Positions 6,698 to 13,358 of a stretch of DNA of 33,381 nucleotides are shown here, piece by piece. The DNA comes from a virus, in the IMG/VR virus record IMGVR_UViG_3300017720_002462, positions 1 to 33,381 of that record. The stretch is one strand, 5' to 3'. The translations under genes and the position numbers were made by a program. The notes under the pieces are model-generated. The model was not told where the DNA came from, did no database searches, and worked only from the letters and a program-made list of their open reading frames with translations. Within the stretch, counting starts at the first letter, position 1, and the number at the start of each line of letters is the position of its first letter.

Positions 6698-7314
6698 AAT
6701 AAATTTTTTAAAAAGTTAAACATATAAACAAGTACAGAAACTGTTACAAATGTAATAACAGTATAACCTAATACTTTATAAGTTGATTCCATTCGTTTAG
6801 GTGATCTACCTTGATTTGATCTATATTGTCTAGGTTTTTTATATTCATTTTCTTGATTATTAAATTTTTCTAATAACCAACTTGATGATTGTACTTTTTT
6901 ACCTAAACCCCAAACCATATCTACATTCATAGAATCACAATAATCAGATTCAGGAATGTTACCTTCAACTCTATCACCACCATTACCAAATGCCATACTC
7001 ATTTTACCATCAAATTTACGTCTATAAGCTTGTACAGCTGAGTAAATACCATCACAAACCGTTTTATCTGTAGCTGATCTAGGATAAACAATAAATGTTT
7101 CAGTAACACCTTTTACTTGAGACATAATATAAGCTCTTTCACTTTCTTTCATAAATGATTGACCTTTTTTCTGTCTGAGCCAAAAATCATTATTTAAAAT
7201 AACCCATACTTCATCCGCTTGTTCTCTAGCGTGTGCAATCATTTGTAAATGACCTTTATGGACTGGATCAAATCCACCACTTACTAACATTACTTTATAC
7301 TTCTTTTTAGCCAT
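6694..7314 (-). CDS. Membrane-tethered nucleotidyltransferase (HxGH family)
   Basis: A 206-aa protein with an intact cytidylyl/adenylyltransferase domain: GGFDPVHKGH (13-22, with both HxGH histidines), a mid-domain ESERAYIMSQVKGV and an SSSWLLEKF (143-151) equivalent of the ISSTxxR motif. A basic, disordered linker (about 157-175) then leads to a single C-terminal transmembrane helix (about 181-203). Relatives include pantetheine-phosphate, nicotinate-mononucleotide and glycerol-phosphate nucleotidyltransferases; the specificity here is unclear. The tail would anchor the catalytic domain to the inner face of the host membrane, which I have not seen described for this family. Confidence 0.8.
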   Translation of the reverse strand: MAKKKYKVMLVSGGFDPVHKGHLQMIAHAREQADEVWVILNNDFWLRQKKGQSFMKESERAYIMSQVKGVTETFIVYPRSATDKTVCDGIYSAVQAYRRKFDGKMSMAFGNGGDRVEGNIPESDYCDSMNVDMVWGLGKKVQSSSWLLEKFNNQENEYKKPRQYRSNQGRSPKRMESTYKVLGYTVITFVTVSVLVYMFNFLKNLL

Positions 7315-7316
7315 GT

Positions 7317-7667
7317 TTATTGGTGATAAGATTGTGGACGTAAATCATTTTGTTTTTCTTGGTAGTATGTTTGAGCCCAATTGTATTGTTCTCTACTTAC
7401 ACCACCATCATCTTTGGTTTGTTCATTAATTACACTCATTAATCCCTCAAAGTTTAGTATTTCTTCTAAAAATTGATCTGGGTCAGCGTTTTGAACATTC
7501 ATTAACCAAGTTTGTAAGTATTTAAAGTCTTGTTTTAAACTACTTCTATCAGCAAATGTCATATATTCATGTACAAATTGATCATAGGGTTTGTTTTTGT
7601 TTTTATAATCAATGAAGCTATTTGCTTGATTAATTACAATGTCTATTTCGTCTTTAATTGAAACCAT
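7317..7667 (-). CDS. Hypothetical protein, 116 aa
   Basis: A 116-aa soluble protein, mostly helical, with a Gln/Tyr-rich C-terminus (REQYNWAQTYYQEKQND). No motif is recognised. Its 5' end overlaps the small zinc-finger gene by 14 nt and it ends two bases before the tethered nucleotidyltransferase. Confidence 0.7.
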   Translation of the reverse strand: MVSIKDEIDIVINQANSFIDYKNKNKPYDQFVHEYMTFADRSSLKQDFKYLQTWLMNVQNADPDQFLEEILNFEGLMSVINEQTKDDGGVSREQYNWAQTYYQEKQNDLRPQSYHQ

Positions 7668-7818
7668 AATTTTTTAATTGTTTTAATCTTGTTAATATTA
7701 CTATATTATTACATTCGTCACAGCATCTACCTTTAGTAGATATTGGGTCAGGATTGTGACCGAATCCTGTAAATAAATTTTTACAGATAACACAAATATG
7801 TTTAATCGTAGATGCCAT
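7654..7818 (-). CDS. Small 4-Cys zinc-finger-like protein, 54 aa
   Basis: A 54-aa ORF starting MASTIKHICVICKNLFTGFG. Cysteines C9/C12 and C33/C36 (RCCDECN) form a CxxC...CxxC knuckle of the kind seen in many small phage and bacterial proteins with the pattern C-x2-C-x-GfG-N-P...CCD-x-C-N. This was not in the longer-ORF set but the motif makes it a convincing gene. It overlaps neighbours by 14 and 17 nt. Zinc binding is expected; the target is unknown. Confidence 0.75.
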   Translation of the reverse strand: MASTIKHICVICKNLFTGFGHNPDPISTKGRCCDECNNIVILTRLKQLKNYGFN

Positions 7819-7939
7819 CTTGTATTTCTTTTCTAAGACCTTCTAACATTAACATTAAACCATGAAGATCTTTATCTGTTAAATGATCAATCATACGATT
7901 AACCTGATAGTATAGTGATTCCTTAGTTAGCTTATCCAT
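7802..7939 (-). CDS. Small helical protein, 45 aa
   Basis: A 45-aa ORF (MDKLTKESLYYQVNRMIDHL...) read as two amphipathic helices with a Leu/Met-rich core (DLHGLMLMLEGLRKEI). It fits exactly between neighbours, overlapping the upstream gene by 8 nt and the zinc-finger gene by 17 nt. No function can be assigned. Confidence 0.6.
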   Translation of the reverse strand: MDKLTKESLYYQVNRMIDHLTDKDLHGLMLMLEGLRKEIQDGIYD

Positions 7940-8219
7940 TTGTATTATATTTAGTGATTAACTTATTTATATCTTCCCTTGATTGCCATCCTATAACAGT
8001 CATTTCATCCTTTCCATTTTCATCAATAATAGCACATTCAAATGAAGCAAAACAATTTGAATCAGGGTAATCTAATCCTTTAGATGATTCACGTTGAGTA
8101 CAGTATAAACCCCTACCTGCTACAACAGATAGAAAAATATTTCCACCCAAGTCTAATGAAGCCTGAATTGATTTTTTATCAGTTACGTGGGGTCTAAATA
8201 CTAAGTTTCTAAAGTTCAT
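7932..8219 (-). CDS. Hypothetical protein, 95 aa, first gene after promoter
   Basis: A 95-aa protein with alternating strands (GGNIFLSVVAGRGLYCTQ, CFASFECAIID, DEMTVIGWQS), likely an alpha/beta or beta-sandwich fold. I recognise no family. It is the first gene after the terminator/promoter pair at 8245-8308 and starts 25 nt downstream of the conserved promoter box, with an A-rich leader and no Shine-Dalgarno sequence. It therefore heads the transcription unit running to the left. Confidence 0.7.
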   Translation of the reverse strand: MNFRNLVFRPHVTDKKSIQASLDLGGNIFLSVVAGRGLYCTQRESSKGLDYPDSNCFASFECAIIDENGKDEMTVIGWQSREDINKLITKYNTNG

Positions 8220-8244
8220 AACTCTTATTGTTTTATATGCCGTG

Positions 8245-8274
8245 AATATACGAAAGATTATTCAGGTAGCCAAA
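8245..8274 (-). promoter_or_regulatory. Phage promoter site C (TTTGG-N15-TTCGTATATT)
   Basis: On the minus strand TTTGG (8270-8274) is followed after exactly 15 nt by TTCGTATATT (8245-8254). TTTG and TATATT fit the Bacteroidetes -33 TTTG / -7 TAnnTTTG pattern with a 20-nt spacer. The start codon at 8219 is 25 nt further on. It shares the inner core CTACCTGAA with sites at 11834 and 14929 (ATACCTGAA there). Promoter function is inferred. Confidence 0.75.
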
Positions 8275-8283
8275 TTTTTTGAC

Positions 8284-8308
8284 AAAAAAAGAGCGCAAAA
8301 TGCGCTCT
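8284..8308 (-). terminator. Rho-independent terminator
   Basis: On the minus strand an 8-bp perfect stem AGAGCGCA / TGCGCTCT (8301-8308 and 8290-8297) with a 3-nt loop is followed by a run of seven T (8290-8284). It lies 27 nt after the stop of the 330-aa gene and just before promoter site C. It is the only strong intrinsic terminator I found in the window. Confidence 0.85.
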
Positions 8309-8335
8309 AATTTCCGTTTGAAATGTGCACCTGCA

Positions 8336-9328
8336 CTATCTAAATCTCTTAAATTGTTCTTTTAAATCTTCCATTTCCTTATCTTCATCTAAATCACTAC
8401 CCATTTCATAATTGGCATATAAGAATTCTTGAAAATCATCTAATCCATCTTTCATTCCTTCTGGTGTTCCATCAAATCTATCCATATAATCTGGATGAGT
8501 TTTAAAATAAGACATTACAATATCATCATCAATTACTTTTTCTCCAGTTTTAGGATTAGTATAATATTTTATAATATAATCAGCAATTGATTCTTCTTCT
8601 GATGCTTCTTTTAATTCTTTAGTAAAATCTTCACTATCACCATTTTCATCAATTTCAATACTATTTAATCTTTCACCTGCTCCTAAAAAATTATCGTAGT
8701 AACTATTTAATTCATTTGCTAAATGTTGAACAACATCATCAATATCAAATACATCATCTTCAAGTAAATCCTGGATTAAATCCATTCCTATATCCATAAA
8801 TTTCTTTTTCATTGGAATGTTAAGCAAACCTTCAATACGATCAGAAACTTCGTTACTAAGCCTTGTATTTTCAGCCATTGCTGATTTAGCATTAGCTTCT
8901 ATTTCATCTTTTTCTTTTGATTTCATTTTGTCTATTTTATTTTTTAAGTCATCTACATCGATTCCTAATTTTTTAGCTAAGTTAGTTAAATTCATATCTT
9001 CTTTCATTGAATACATTGGTGGTGGGTTTTGGATTTCTTTATCTTCTTGATCGTCTTCAGCTGTATTAGCAGATGTTTCAGCTCCATAACCAACGCCTTT
9101 AGCACTTGGGCTTGAAACTTTATCTACATTAACAACATCATCTTCGGTTTCAGCTTTATCACTTGGACCAGTAGATTCTTTTTTTAATTTTTCTTTAGCT
9201 AATAAAGCTTGAATAGCTTTTATTTTATCTCTTTCAGGATGATTTTCTAAACGATCCTTTTCCTGAGCATCAGCAAATTCTTTATCACTCATACCTTCTA
9301 ATAAATCTTGTAGATTATATTTACTCAT
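8336..9328 (-). CDS. Acidic coiled-coil protein, 330 aa (possible scaffold/structural)
   Basis: A 330-aa, strongly acidic and largely helical protein. Residues 1-50 are charged helix (YNLQDLLEGMSDKEF...), about 55-105 a low-complexity Ser/Asp/Glu linker, about 110-165 a coiled coil (LAKKLGIDVDDLKNKIDKM), and the rest acidic helices rich in DD/EE. There are no cysteines and no catalytic motif. Composition is reminiscent of phage prohead core/scaffold or internal head proteins, but no homology is claimed. It is the last gene before the terminator at 8284-8308, which suggests strong or separately regulated expression. Confidence 0.75.
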   Translation of the reverse strand: MSKYNLQDLLEGMSDKEFADAQEKDRLENHPERDKIKAIQALLAKEKLKKESTGPSDKAETEDDVVNVDKVSSPSAKGVGYGAETSANTAEDDQEDKEIQNPPPMYSMKEDMNLTNLAKKLGIDVDDLKNKIDKMKSKEKDEIEANAKSAMAENTRLSNEVSDRIEGLLNIPMKKKFMDIGMDLIQDLLEDDVFDIDDVVQHLANELNSYYDNFLGAGERLNSIEIDENGDSEDFTKELKEASEEESIADYIIKYYTNPKTGEKVIDDDIVMSYFKTHPDYMDRFDGTPEGMKDGLDDFQEFLYANYEMGSDLDEDKEMEDLKEQFKRFR

Positions 9329-9329
9329 A

Positions 9330-9608
9330 TTATTTTTTAGCTTTACGACCTTGTCTTTTTTTACCTTTAACAGCCTTTCCTACATCACCTACTTGGTTGC
9401 TTAATTCTTTAGCTGCTTCCACAACATCTTTAATTTCTTTTTTTACGTTTTTAGCTCTTCGCTTTACTTCTTTTACTCCATCTTCTACTTCATCAGGAAT
9501 AAAGTCACCATCTCTATCATTGATTTTACCTTTTTTGTAAAAACCAAAATAATAAACTGCTGCTCCGATTACTAAAACTAATACTATAATACCGATAATT
9601 GTTAACAT
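9330..9608 (-). CDS. Single-pass membrane protein with Ca-binding-like DxDxD loop
   Basis: A 92-aa protein with an N-terminal transmembrane helix (about 2-23), an acidic loop with DRDGDFIPDE (31-40) and a long basic tail of KK/KR repeats. The loop matches the DxDxDxxPDxxE calcium-binding repeat of thrombospondin type 3 and related bacterial surface proteins, here as one copy. The C-terminal helix is amphipathic and highly charged. It lies one base upstream of the acidic 330-aa gene, so the basic tail and the acidic partner might interact; this is speculation. Confidence 0.7.
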   Translation of the reverse strand: MLTIIGIIVLVLVIGAAVYYFGFYKKGKINDRDGDFIPDEVEDGVKEVKRRAKNVKKEIKDVVEAAKELSNQVGDVGKAVKGKKRQGRKAKK

Positions 9609-9647
9609 AATAAGTTGTTTTTAACGTTTGTTATAAATATATAAAAA

Positions 9648-10031
9648 TTAAGTTAAATTATATTTTTTATTCCATTGACTAATGAATGAATTACCAACCC
9701 CTAAATCTAATATTATAGCTTTTTCAGGTACACCAGGTAATTTTTTAGCTGATATAATATAATCAATATTTTTTCTAAATACTTTCATTTTAACTTTAGC
9801 ATTTGAACGATTTGATGTTTTAAATACCATTACTACAGGTGATTTACCATATGGTCTTTGATTAATATCTGGTTTTGGTTGTTTTTCTCCAGCAACAAAT
9901 TTTTGTTCTACTTTCCAACAACCATTTTCAGATTTATTTCTATCATAATACCAAGTTGAATCAGGAGTATCCATTACCCACGTATCTAATCTAACAACTT
10001 GTTCGCTTGGTCTACCTCTGTTCTCTACCAT
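9648..10031 (-). CDS. Hypothetical protein, 127 aa
   Basis: A 127-aa basic, beta-rich protein (WYYDRNKSENGCWKVEQKF, SPVVMVFKTSNRSNAKVKMKVF). No recognised domain. It overlaps the upstream 61-aa gene by 20 nt. A 39-nt A/T-only-like gap follows before the membrane-protein gene; that gap contains TATATTTA on the coding strand but no upstream TTTG at the proper distance, so I do not annotate a promoter there. Confidence 0.65.
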   Translation of the reverse strand: MVENRGRPSEQVVRLDTWVMDTPDSTWYYDRNKSENGCWKVEQKFVAGEKQPKPDINQRPYGKSPVVMVFKTSNRSNAKVKMKVFRKNIDYIISAKKLPGVPEKAIILDLGVGNSFISQWNKKYNLT

Positions 10032-10197
10032 TATATTTACCTCGTTTAGGTTTATAATCTACTAAATTATCTAATGCTTTCCAAGTTCCTTCGAAACCAG
10101 GCATATCCTTTTCTTTTTTAGCCATTATTTGTCTAAAAAGTGGACTTTCCCACTCACAGCCTTTTTGTCTTTTACTATACAACTTTTTCATTTCCAT
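10012..10197 (-). CDS. Basic hypothetical protein, 61 aa
   Basis: A 61-aa basic protein (MEMKKLYSKRQKGCEWE...), with one cysteine and a K/R-rich C-terminal tail (YKPKRGKYNGREQR). It could bind nucleic acid, but no motif shows this. It overlaps the ORFs on both sides by about 20 nt. Confidence 0.6.
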   Translation of the reverse strand: MEMKKLYSKRQKGCEWESPLFRQIMAKKEKDMPGFEGTWKALDNLVDYKPKRGKYNGREQR

Positions 10198-10276
10198 AAT
10201 ATTTGTTTAGTAATTGTTGTCTTACCTCATCAGTAATTTCGTTAATTTGATATAATTTTTCTATAAGTTCTTTCAT
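10175..10276 (-). CDS. Very small ORF, 33 aa
   Basis: ORF beginning MKELIEKLYQINEITDEVRQ and ending NEKVV, preceded by an A/T-rich leader. It is one amphipathic helix. It bridges the 61-aa and 47-aa ORFs, overlapping the former by 23 nt. Evidence for translation is only its position and its plausible composition. Confidence 0.4.
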   Translation of the reverse strand: MKELIEKLYQINEITDEVRQQLLNKYYGNEKVV

Positions 10277-10286
10277 AACTATTTAT

Positions 10287-10430
10287 TTAATCTATTGTTC
10301 CACTTGTATTATTACCTCGTTTCAAATAGTACTCTCTTTCTTTTCTTCTCTTTTCGTACTCTTCAAGGGTTATTTTTTTATTAACCTTCTTATCATCCAT
10401 CCAATCCCATTCTTTACCGCTATTAATCAT
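10287..10430 (-). CDS. Small charged ORF, 47 aa
   Basis: ORF beginning MINSGKEWDWMDDKKVNKK, with a strongly charged helix rich in E, K and R in the middle (ITLEEYEKRRKEREYYLKRG). It starts two bases after the stop of the 109-aa gene, which supports it as a real gene of the operon. No function assigned. Confidence 0.55.
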   Translation of the reverse strand: MINSGKEWDWMDDKKVNKKITLEEYEKRRKEREYYLKRGNNTSGTID

Positions 10431-10432
10431 AT

Positions 10433-10762
10433 TTAATTATTTAAAATGAATCCAATACTAGGACTCCATGATCTATCATCATCAATGTCCATTTCATGGT
10501 CATTAATTGATTTACATTTAAATCCTTTACTTAATAATGTTTCTTTAATTATCTTACGTTCCTTAGTAGTAAAATTATTATTATTTGATTTAGTAAAATA
10601 CCAACCTTCAATACCATTATAATTACCATTACCAAGTCTAGGTTGATCTGTTTTATCCATACTACCACTTGCCCAATCAACCATATAATCAATGTCAATG
10701 TTGTTTTTAGCTAATGCTTTACCTAATGTTTTAAATCTATTTTTGCTTAGTGTTTTATTCAT
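10433..10762 (-). CDS. Hypothetical protein, 109 aa
   Basis: A 109-aa protein with an N-terminal helical, basic section (LSKNRFKTLGKALAKNNIDID) and a small alpha/beta-looking C-terminal part (EGWYFTKSN, KERKIIKETLLSKGFKCKS). Unrecognised. It overlaps the upstream UVR-like gene by 4 nt (ATGA). Confidence 0.65.
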   Translation of the reverse strand: MNKTLSKNRFKTLGKALAKNNIDIDYMVDWASGSMDKTDQPRLGNGNYNGIEGWYFTKSNNNNFTTKERKIIKETLLSKGFKCKSINDHEMDIDDDRSWSPSIGFILNN

Positions 10763-11031
10763 ATTACTTTATTTAAAAATTTATTTAATTTAATTACATC
10801 TCTAATGTTAGCACACTTTTCATATTCTTCTTCATTAATAAAATATTCAAGTAAATCTTCTGCTAATTCCATTTCAGTTTGTTCTGGATCTGGGATGAAT
10901 ACCATATCTTCTACTTCATTACTATCACTTGGAATGATTTGCTCATCTTCACCCATAAGTAATCTATAACCTACATTCATTGCTTTATCTACTAATTCGT
11001 ATCCTTCCATATTATTTATCTTGGTAAGCAT
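10759..11031 (-). CDS. Small protein with UVR-like motif
   Basis: An acidic protein of 90 aa from the first ATG. Its C-terminal part LLEYFINEEEYEKCANIRDVI (about 61-81) resembles the UVR motif of UvrB/UvrC and ClpC/McsA (paired helices with a ...YEKAAxxRD... core). In the family this motif mediates protein-protein contacts. The first ATG overlaps the upstream 41-aa ORF by 20 nt. An ATG at 11008-11010 (residue 8, MEGYEL) sits one base after that ORF's stop and is an equally good start. UVR assignment is by eye. Confidence 0.65.
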   Translation of the reverse strand: MLTKINNMEGYELVDKAMNVGYRLLMGEDEQIIPSDSNEVEDMVFIPDPEQTEMELAEDLLEYFINEEEYEKCANIRDVIKLNKFLNKVI

Positions 11032-11137
11032 AAATTGATAGAAGTCCTGAGTATTTACAAATTAATTTAGGATCGACTTCTATAATATCCTCTTCAAATT
11101 CGTCTTCAAATTCGTAATGTATTCCTGACATGCACAT
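11012..11137 (-). CDS. Small acidic ORF, 41 aa
   Basis: ORF starting MCMSGIHYEFEDEFEEDI and ending SIYAYQDK, filling the gap between the 78-aa and UVR-like genes. A second ATG at 11129-11131 gives 39 aa. It starts one base after the stop of the 78-aa gene. The sequence is acidic, with no motif. Confidence 0.5.
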   Translation of the reverse strand: MCMSGIHYEFEDEFEEDIIEVDPKLICKYSGLLSIYAYQDK

Positions 11138-11138
11138 A

Positions 11139-11375
11139 TTAAAATGGTAATTCTTTATCTTCGTCTTTATCTCTAGGTTTAGAAATATCATCTAATTTTC
11201 TATTACCCATAGTACCAAATGGTTGTTCTACTATACCTGTAATATCAGAATCCTGAACATTCATTATTGCATTAATTGAATCATTAACTGCATGGCTACG
11301 TTTTCTAGCCATATAATCATTAGGAGCATAAACGTATGCTTCAAACGTAACTACGTATCTATTATCTTTACTCAT
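11139..11375 (-). CDS. Hypothetical protein, 78 aa
   Basis: A 78-aa protein, N-terminal half a likely small alpha/beta fold (YVVTFEAYVYAPNDYMARKRSH), C-terminal third disordered and charged, ending KDEDKELPF. A terminal acidic DELPF-like tail is reminiscent of protein-interaction tails of ssDNA-binding proteins, but the rest of the protein does not look like SSB. Overlaps the SWIM gene by 8 nt. Confidence 0.65.
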   Translation of the reverse strand: MSKDNRYVVTFEAYVYAPNDYMARKRSHAVNDSINAIMNVQDSDITGIVEQPFGTMGNRKLDDISKPRDKDEDKELPF

Positions 11376-11805
11376 TATTTATTTTATTTTTCATTTGTTT
11401 AACATGTTTACAATTACCACTTGATCTCCAGTAACCTGGACATGAACAATGGTATTTACCACTTTCGGGGTAATATTTAGTTTTATATTCACCTAACCCA
11501 CTCCCACTAATATGAGTTTCTATTATAGGTTGTTTTTTAACTTTTGGTTTTGGTTTAATCCAATTAATATCTTTTAATGTAGTATTTTTATCTACTTTTT
11601 CCCAAGTAGGAACTAAAAATAATTCACCACCAATTGATACTAATCCTGGAGGTAATACTTCATGTTTATATTCATATTGGAATCTACTTACCATAGTAGG
11701 ACCAAAACCAGGGCCATGTGAAAAACCTTCACCATCTGGTCTATGGATTATCCTAGTTCTTGGATTACCATATTTATTTAAATTTGTGAATTGCCATAGT
11801 GCCAT
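11368..11805 (-). CDS. SWIM zinc-finger protein
   Basis: A 145-aa protein whose C-terminus holds a SWIM zinc finger: C120-S-C122, nine residues, then C132-K-H134, i.e. the CxCx(n)CxH signature, preceded by the beta strand typical of the motif (YHCSCPGYW). The N-terminal 85 residues are Gly/Pro-rich with HRPDGEGFSHGPGFG. SWIM fingers bind DNA or proteins in transposases, SWI2/SNF2 and other factors. This is the first gene after promoter site B, 28 nt downstream, and it has an A-rich leader. Confidence 0.8.
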   Translation of the reverse strand: MALWQFTNLNKYGNPRTRIIHRPDGEGFSHGPGFGPTMVSRFQYEYKHEVLPPGLVSIGGELFLVPTWEKVDKNTTLKDINWIKPKPKVKKQPIIETHISGSGLGEYKTKYYPESGKYHCSCPGYWRSSGNCKHVKQMKNKINNE

Positions 11806-11833
11806 AACCTTTATTTTTCTTATTTACCCTGTA

Positions 11834-11863
11834 AATATACGAACAATTCTTCAGGTATCCAAG
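11834..11863 (-). promoter_or_regulatory. Phage promoter site B
   Basis: CTTGG (11859-11863, one mismatch to TTTGG), 15 nt, then TTCGTATATT (11834-11843) extended to TATATTTA, on the minus strand. It shares GGATACCTGAAG with site A. It overlaps the stop codon (11851-11853) of the 42-aa ORF and points at the SWIM gene. Confidence 0.75.
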
Positions 11864-11979
11864 CCTTTGCGCGGATGTTTTTGTTTTCTTGTGTATTTTT
11901 TTTTATTTTTAAACACATTAGGCCTTGTAGCAGCCCATCGTTCTTGTATGGTAACTATTATTTCTTGTAATTTTCCCAT
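11851..11979 (-). CDS. Small basic ORF, 42 aa
   Basis: ORF starting MGKLQEIIVTIQERWAATRP, with a very basic second half (KNKKKYTRKQKHPRKG). It overlaps the end of the PhyH-type oxygenase gene by 22 nt. Its last codons (GLDT, stop) lie inside promoter site B. The basic tail suggests nucleic-acid contact. Translation is supported only by location and the helix-then-basic-tail layout. Confidence 0.55.
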   Translation of the reverse strand: MGKLQEIIVTIQERWAATRPNVFKNKKKYTRKQKHPRKGLDT

Positions 11980-12668
11980 AATTTTTCTTCTCCTTTAGGT
12001 AATAATACATTTTTTATACCATCTCTACAAGAACAAAATTTCCATTTTATATTATGAAAACCTTCAAAATCCATTTTTTTAGTTGAGTAAACACAAGCAT
12101 ATAATGCTCTTACTTTATCAGTTGTATTATGGCCAGAACGGTGTAAAGTATTACCATCAATAGCAATCATATCACCTGCTTTAGCTTCAATTGGATCCCA
12201 TTTACCTGTATCATTATTTTTAATTTCTAATATACCTGATCCTTTAGTCATATTAGTTAATACCCACATAAAATTAATAGTTTTAAATTCGTTATTTAAA
12301 GCACCTTCAGGATCTGGTCCATATTGGTTATCATAATGTTCAGGGAATGCAAAATCTTCATGAGGTAATTTAACTACAACTTGATCATTAAACAAATATA
12401 TATCACTAGTTTCTAAAAATACTGGAACTATTTGTTGCATAAATGGAGCTATATAAGACATAAATAAAGTTTCATTTAATTTTGATGCCATTTCTAATCC
12501 TCTCCAATATTGACCTGTTCCAAATTCTCTAGGTTTTCCTAATTCACTTACTTTATCTCTTTTTAAATTAATAGATTCTTTTCTAACTCTTTTTAATTGA
12601 TGAGCTGGAATGATATCTTTAATGTGAATATAACCTTGTTTTTTGAATAATTTATTATCTAATTTCAT
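11958..12668 (-). CDS. PhyH-family 2OG-Fe(II) oxygenase
   Basis: A 236-aa phytanoyl-CoA dioxygenase-like protein. Metal ligands are H111-Y-D113 (FPEHYDNQYGPD) and H176 (GNTLHRSGHN), with R187 (DKVRALYACV) as the likely 2OG-binding arginine. GDMIAIDGNTLH (165-176) is the characteristic strand leading to the distal His. Family members hydroxylate lipids, small metabolites, sugars or antibiotic intermediates; substrate unknown here. Its start overlaps the stop of the muralytic gene by 4 nt. Confidence 0.88.
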   Translation of the reverse strand: MKLDNKLFKKQGYIHIKDIIPAHQLKRVRKESINLKRDKVSELGKPREFGTGQYWRGLEMASKLNETLFMSYIAPFMQQIVPVFLETSDIYLFNDQVVVKLPHEDFAFPEHYDNQYGPDPEGALNNEFKTINFMWVLTNMTKGSGILEIKNNDTGKWDPIEAKAGDMIAIDGNTLHRSGHNTTDKVRALYACVYSTKKMDFEGFHNIKWKFCSCRDGIKNVLLPKGEEKLWENYKK

Positions 12669-13186
12669 ATGTTTAATTTATAACCTCCAAATCTTTTTAA
12701 ATATGAAGTAATTTTTACCCCATTTCCATCTTCCATAATTTTACCTGATCTAAAATATTTTTTAACACTACCAGCTCCACCTAAATGTGCTGCAGCTAAT
12801 ATACCAGATTCTGTTACCAATGTACCATCTATTTCTTGCCCTTCAAACTTATCTATATATTTTTGTAATCGTTTTTTATTATAAAGTAAATTTTGTTGCA
12901 TAGCATATTCTTGTAAATCAGGACTATTTAAAAATGCATCTTTAGTTACTTTAATTTTTAATGTTCTTAAAGTTGATTTACCAAATTGATACTTACCCAT
13001 GTAGCCAAACCGATTTACAATATTATATCTATTACCTGATTCTTGATGTCCCAAATCATGTAAAAATAAATTCATATCTTTTACTACCTCAGTTTTAATT
13101 GGGGTTGGTTCTGGTATTTTGTTTGATGTTGGTGCTACTAATGTTGGGGTTACCATTAGCATTATAATTGAAAGTATTGTTCTCAT
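12665..13186 (-). CDS. Secreted lytic-transglycosylase-like muralytic enzyme
   Basis: A 173-aa protein with an N-terminal signal peptide (about 1-18, RTILSIIMLMVTPTLVAPT) and a lysozyme-like domain. The catalytic-region helix has HQESGNRYNIVN (47-58, with candidate E49), then GYMGKYQFGKSTLRTL (61-76) and AAAHLGGAGSVKKYFRSG (131-148), which matches the ES..GxxQ...AAHLxG pattern of transglycosylase-type peptidoglycan enzymes. It would cleave glycan strands in the periplasm during lysis or genome entry. It is exported on its own, so it may not need a holin. No lipobox is seen. Confidence 0.8.
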   Translation of the reverse strand: MRTILSIIMLMVTPTLVAPTSNKIPEPTPIKTEVVKDMNLFLHDLGHQESGNRYNIVNRFGYMGKYQFGKSTLRTLKIKVTKDAFLNSPDLQEYAMQQNLLYNKKRLQKYIDKFEGQEIDGTLVTESGILAAAHLGGAGSVKKYFRSGKIMEDGNGVKITSYLKRFGGYKLNI

Positions 13187-13187
13187 A

Positions 13188-13358
13188 TTAGAAGTTTTTT
13201 AAAAATTTACCTTTAATTGGTTTTGATTTTAGTTTACTTGCTTTTTCATCATTTTTAAGCATTTTAGTAGCTAATTTATCTAAATGCTTTGATTTTTGAT
13301 TATCATAATCATGAACTATTGCCTCATGTTTTTTATGATATGATTTTCCTTTTCTCAT
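13188..13358 (-). CDS. Small lysine-rich protein, 56 aa
   Basis: ORF starting MRKGKSYHKKHEAIVHDYDN, 56 aa with about one third Lys/His/Arg. It overlaps the HNH-gene stop as ATGA and ends two bases before the muralytic gene. High charge and no hydrophobic core suggest a nucleic-acid-binding or disordered peptide. Confidence 0.6.
   Translation of the reverse strand: MRKGKSYHKKHEAIVHDYDNQKSKHLDKLATKMLKNDEKASKLKSKPIKGKFLKNF

Noticed and set aside
9632-9639. TATAAATA on the plus strand, the T4-type late-promoter box
   Set aside because: It points away from all genes here; in an AT-rich gap an 8-mer like this is expected by chance.
11825-11865. Reading the promoter repeats as coding (WIPE...FVYL in one frame at sites A and B)
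   Set aside because: The frame is not kept at site C and sites D and F conserve only the two boxes, so DNA rather than protein is conserved.
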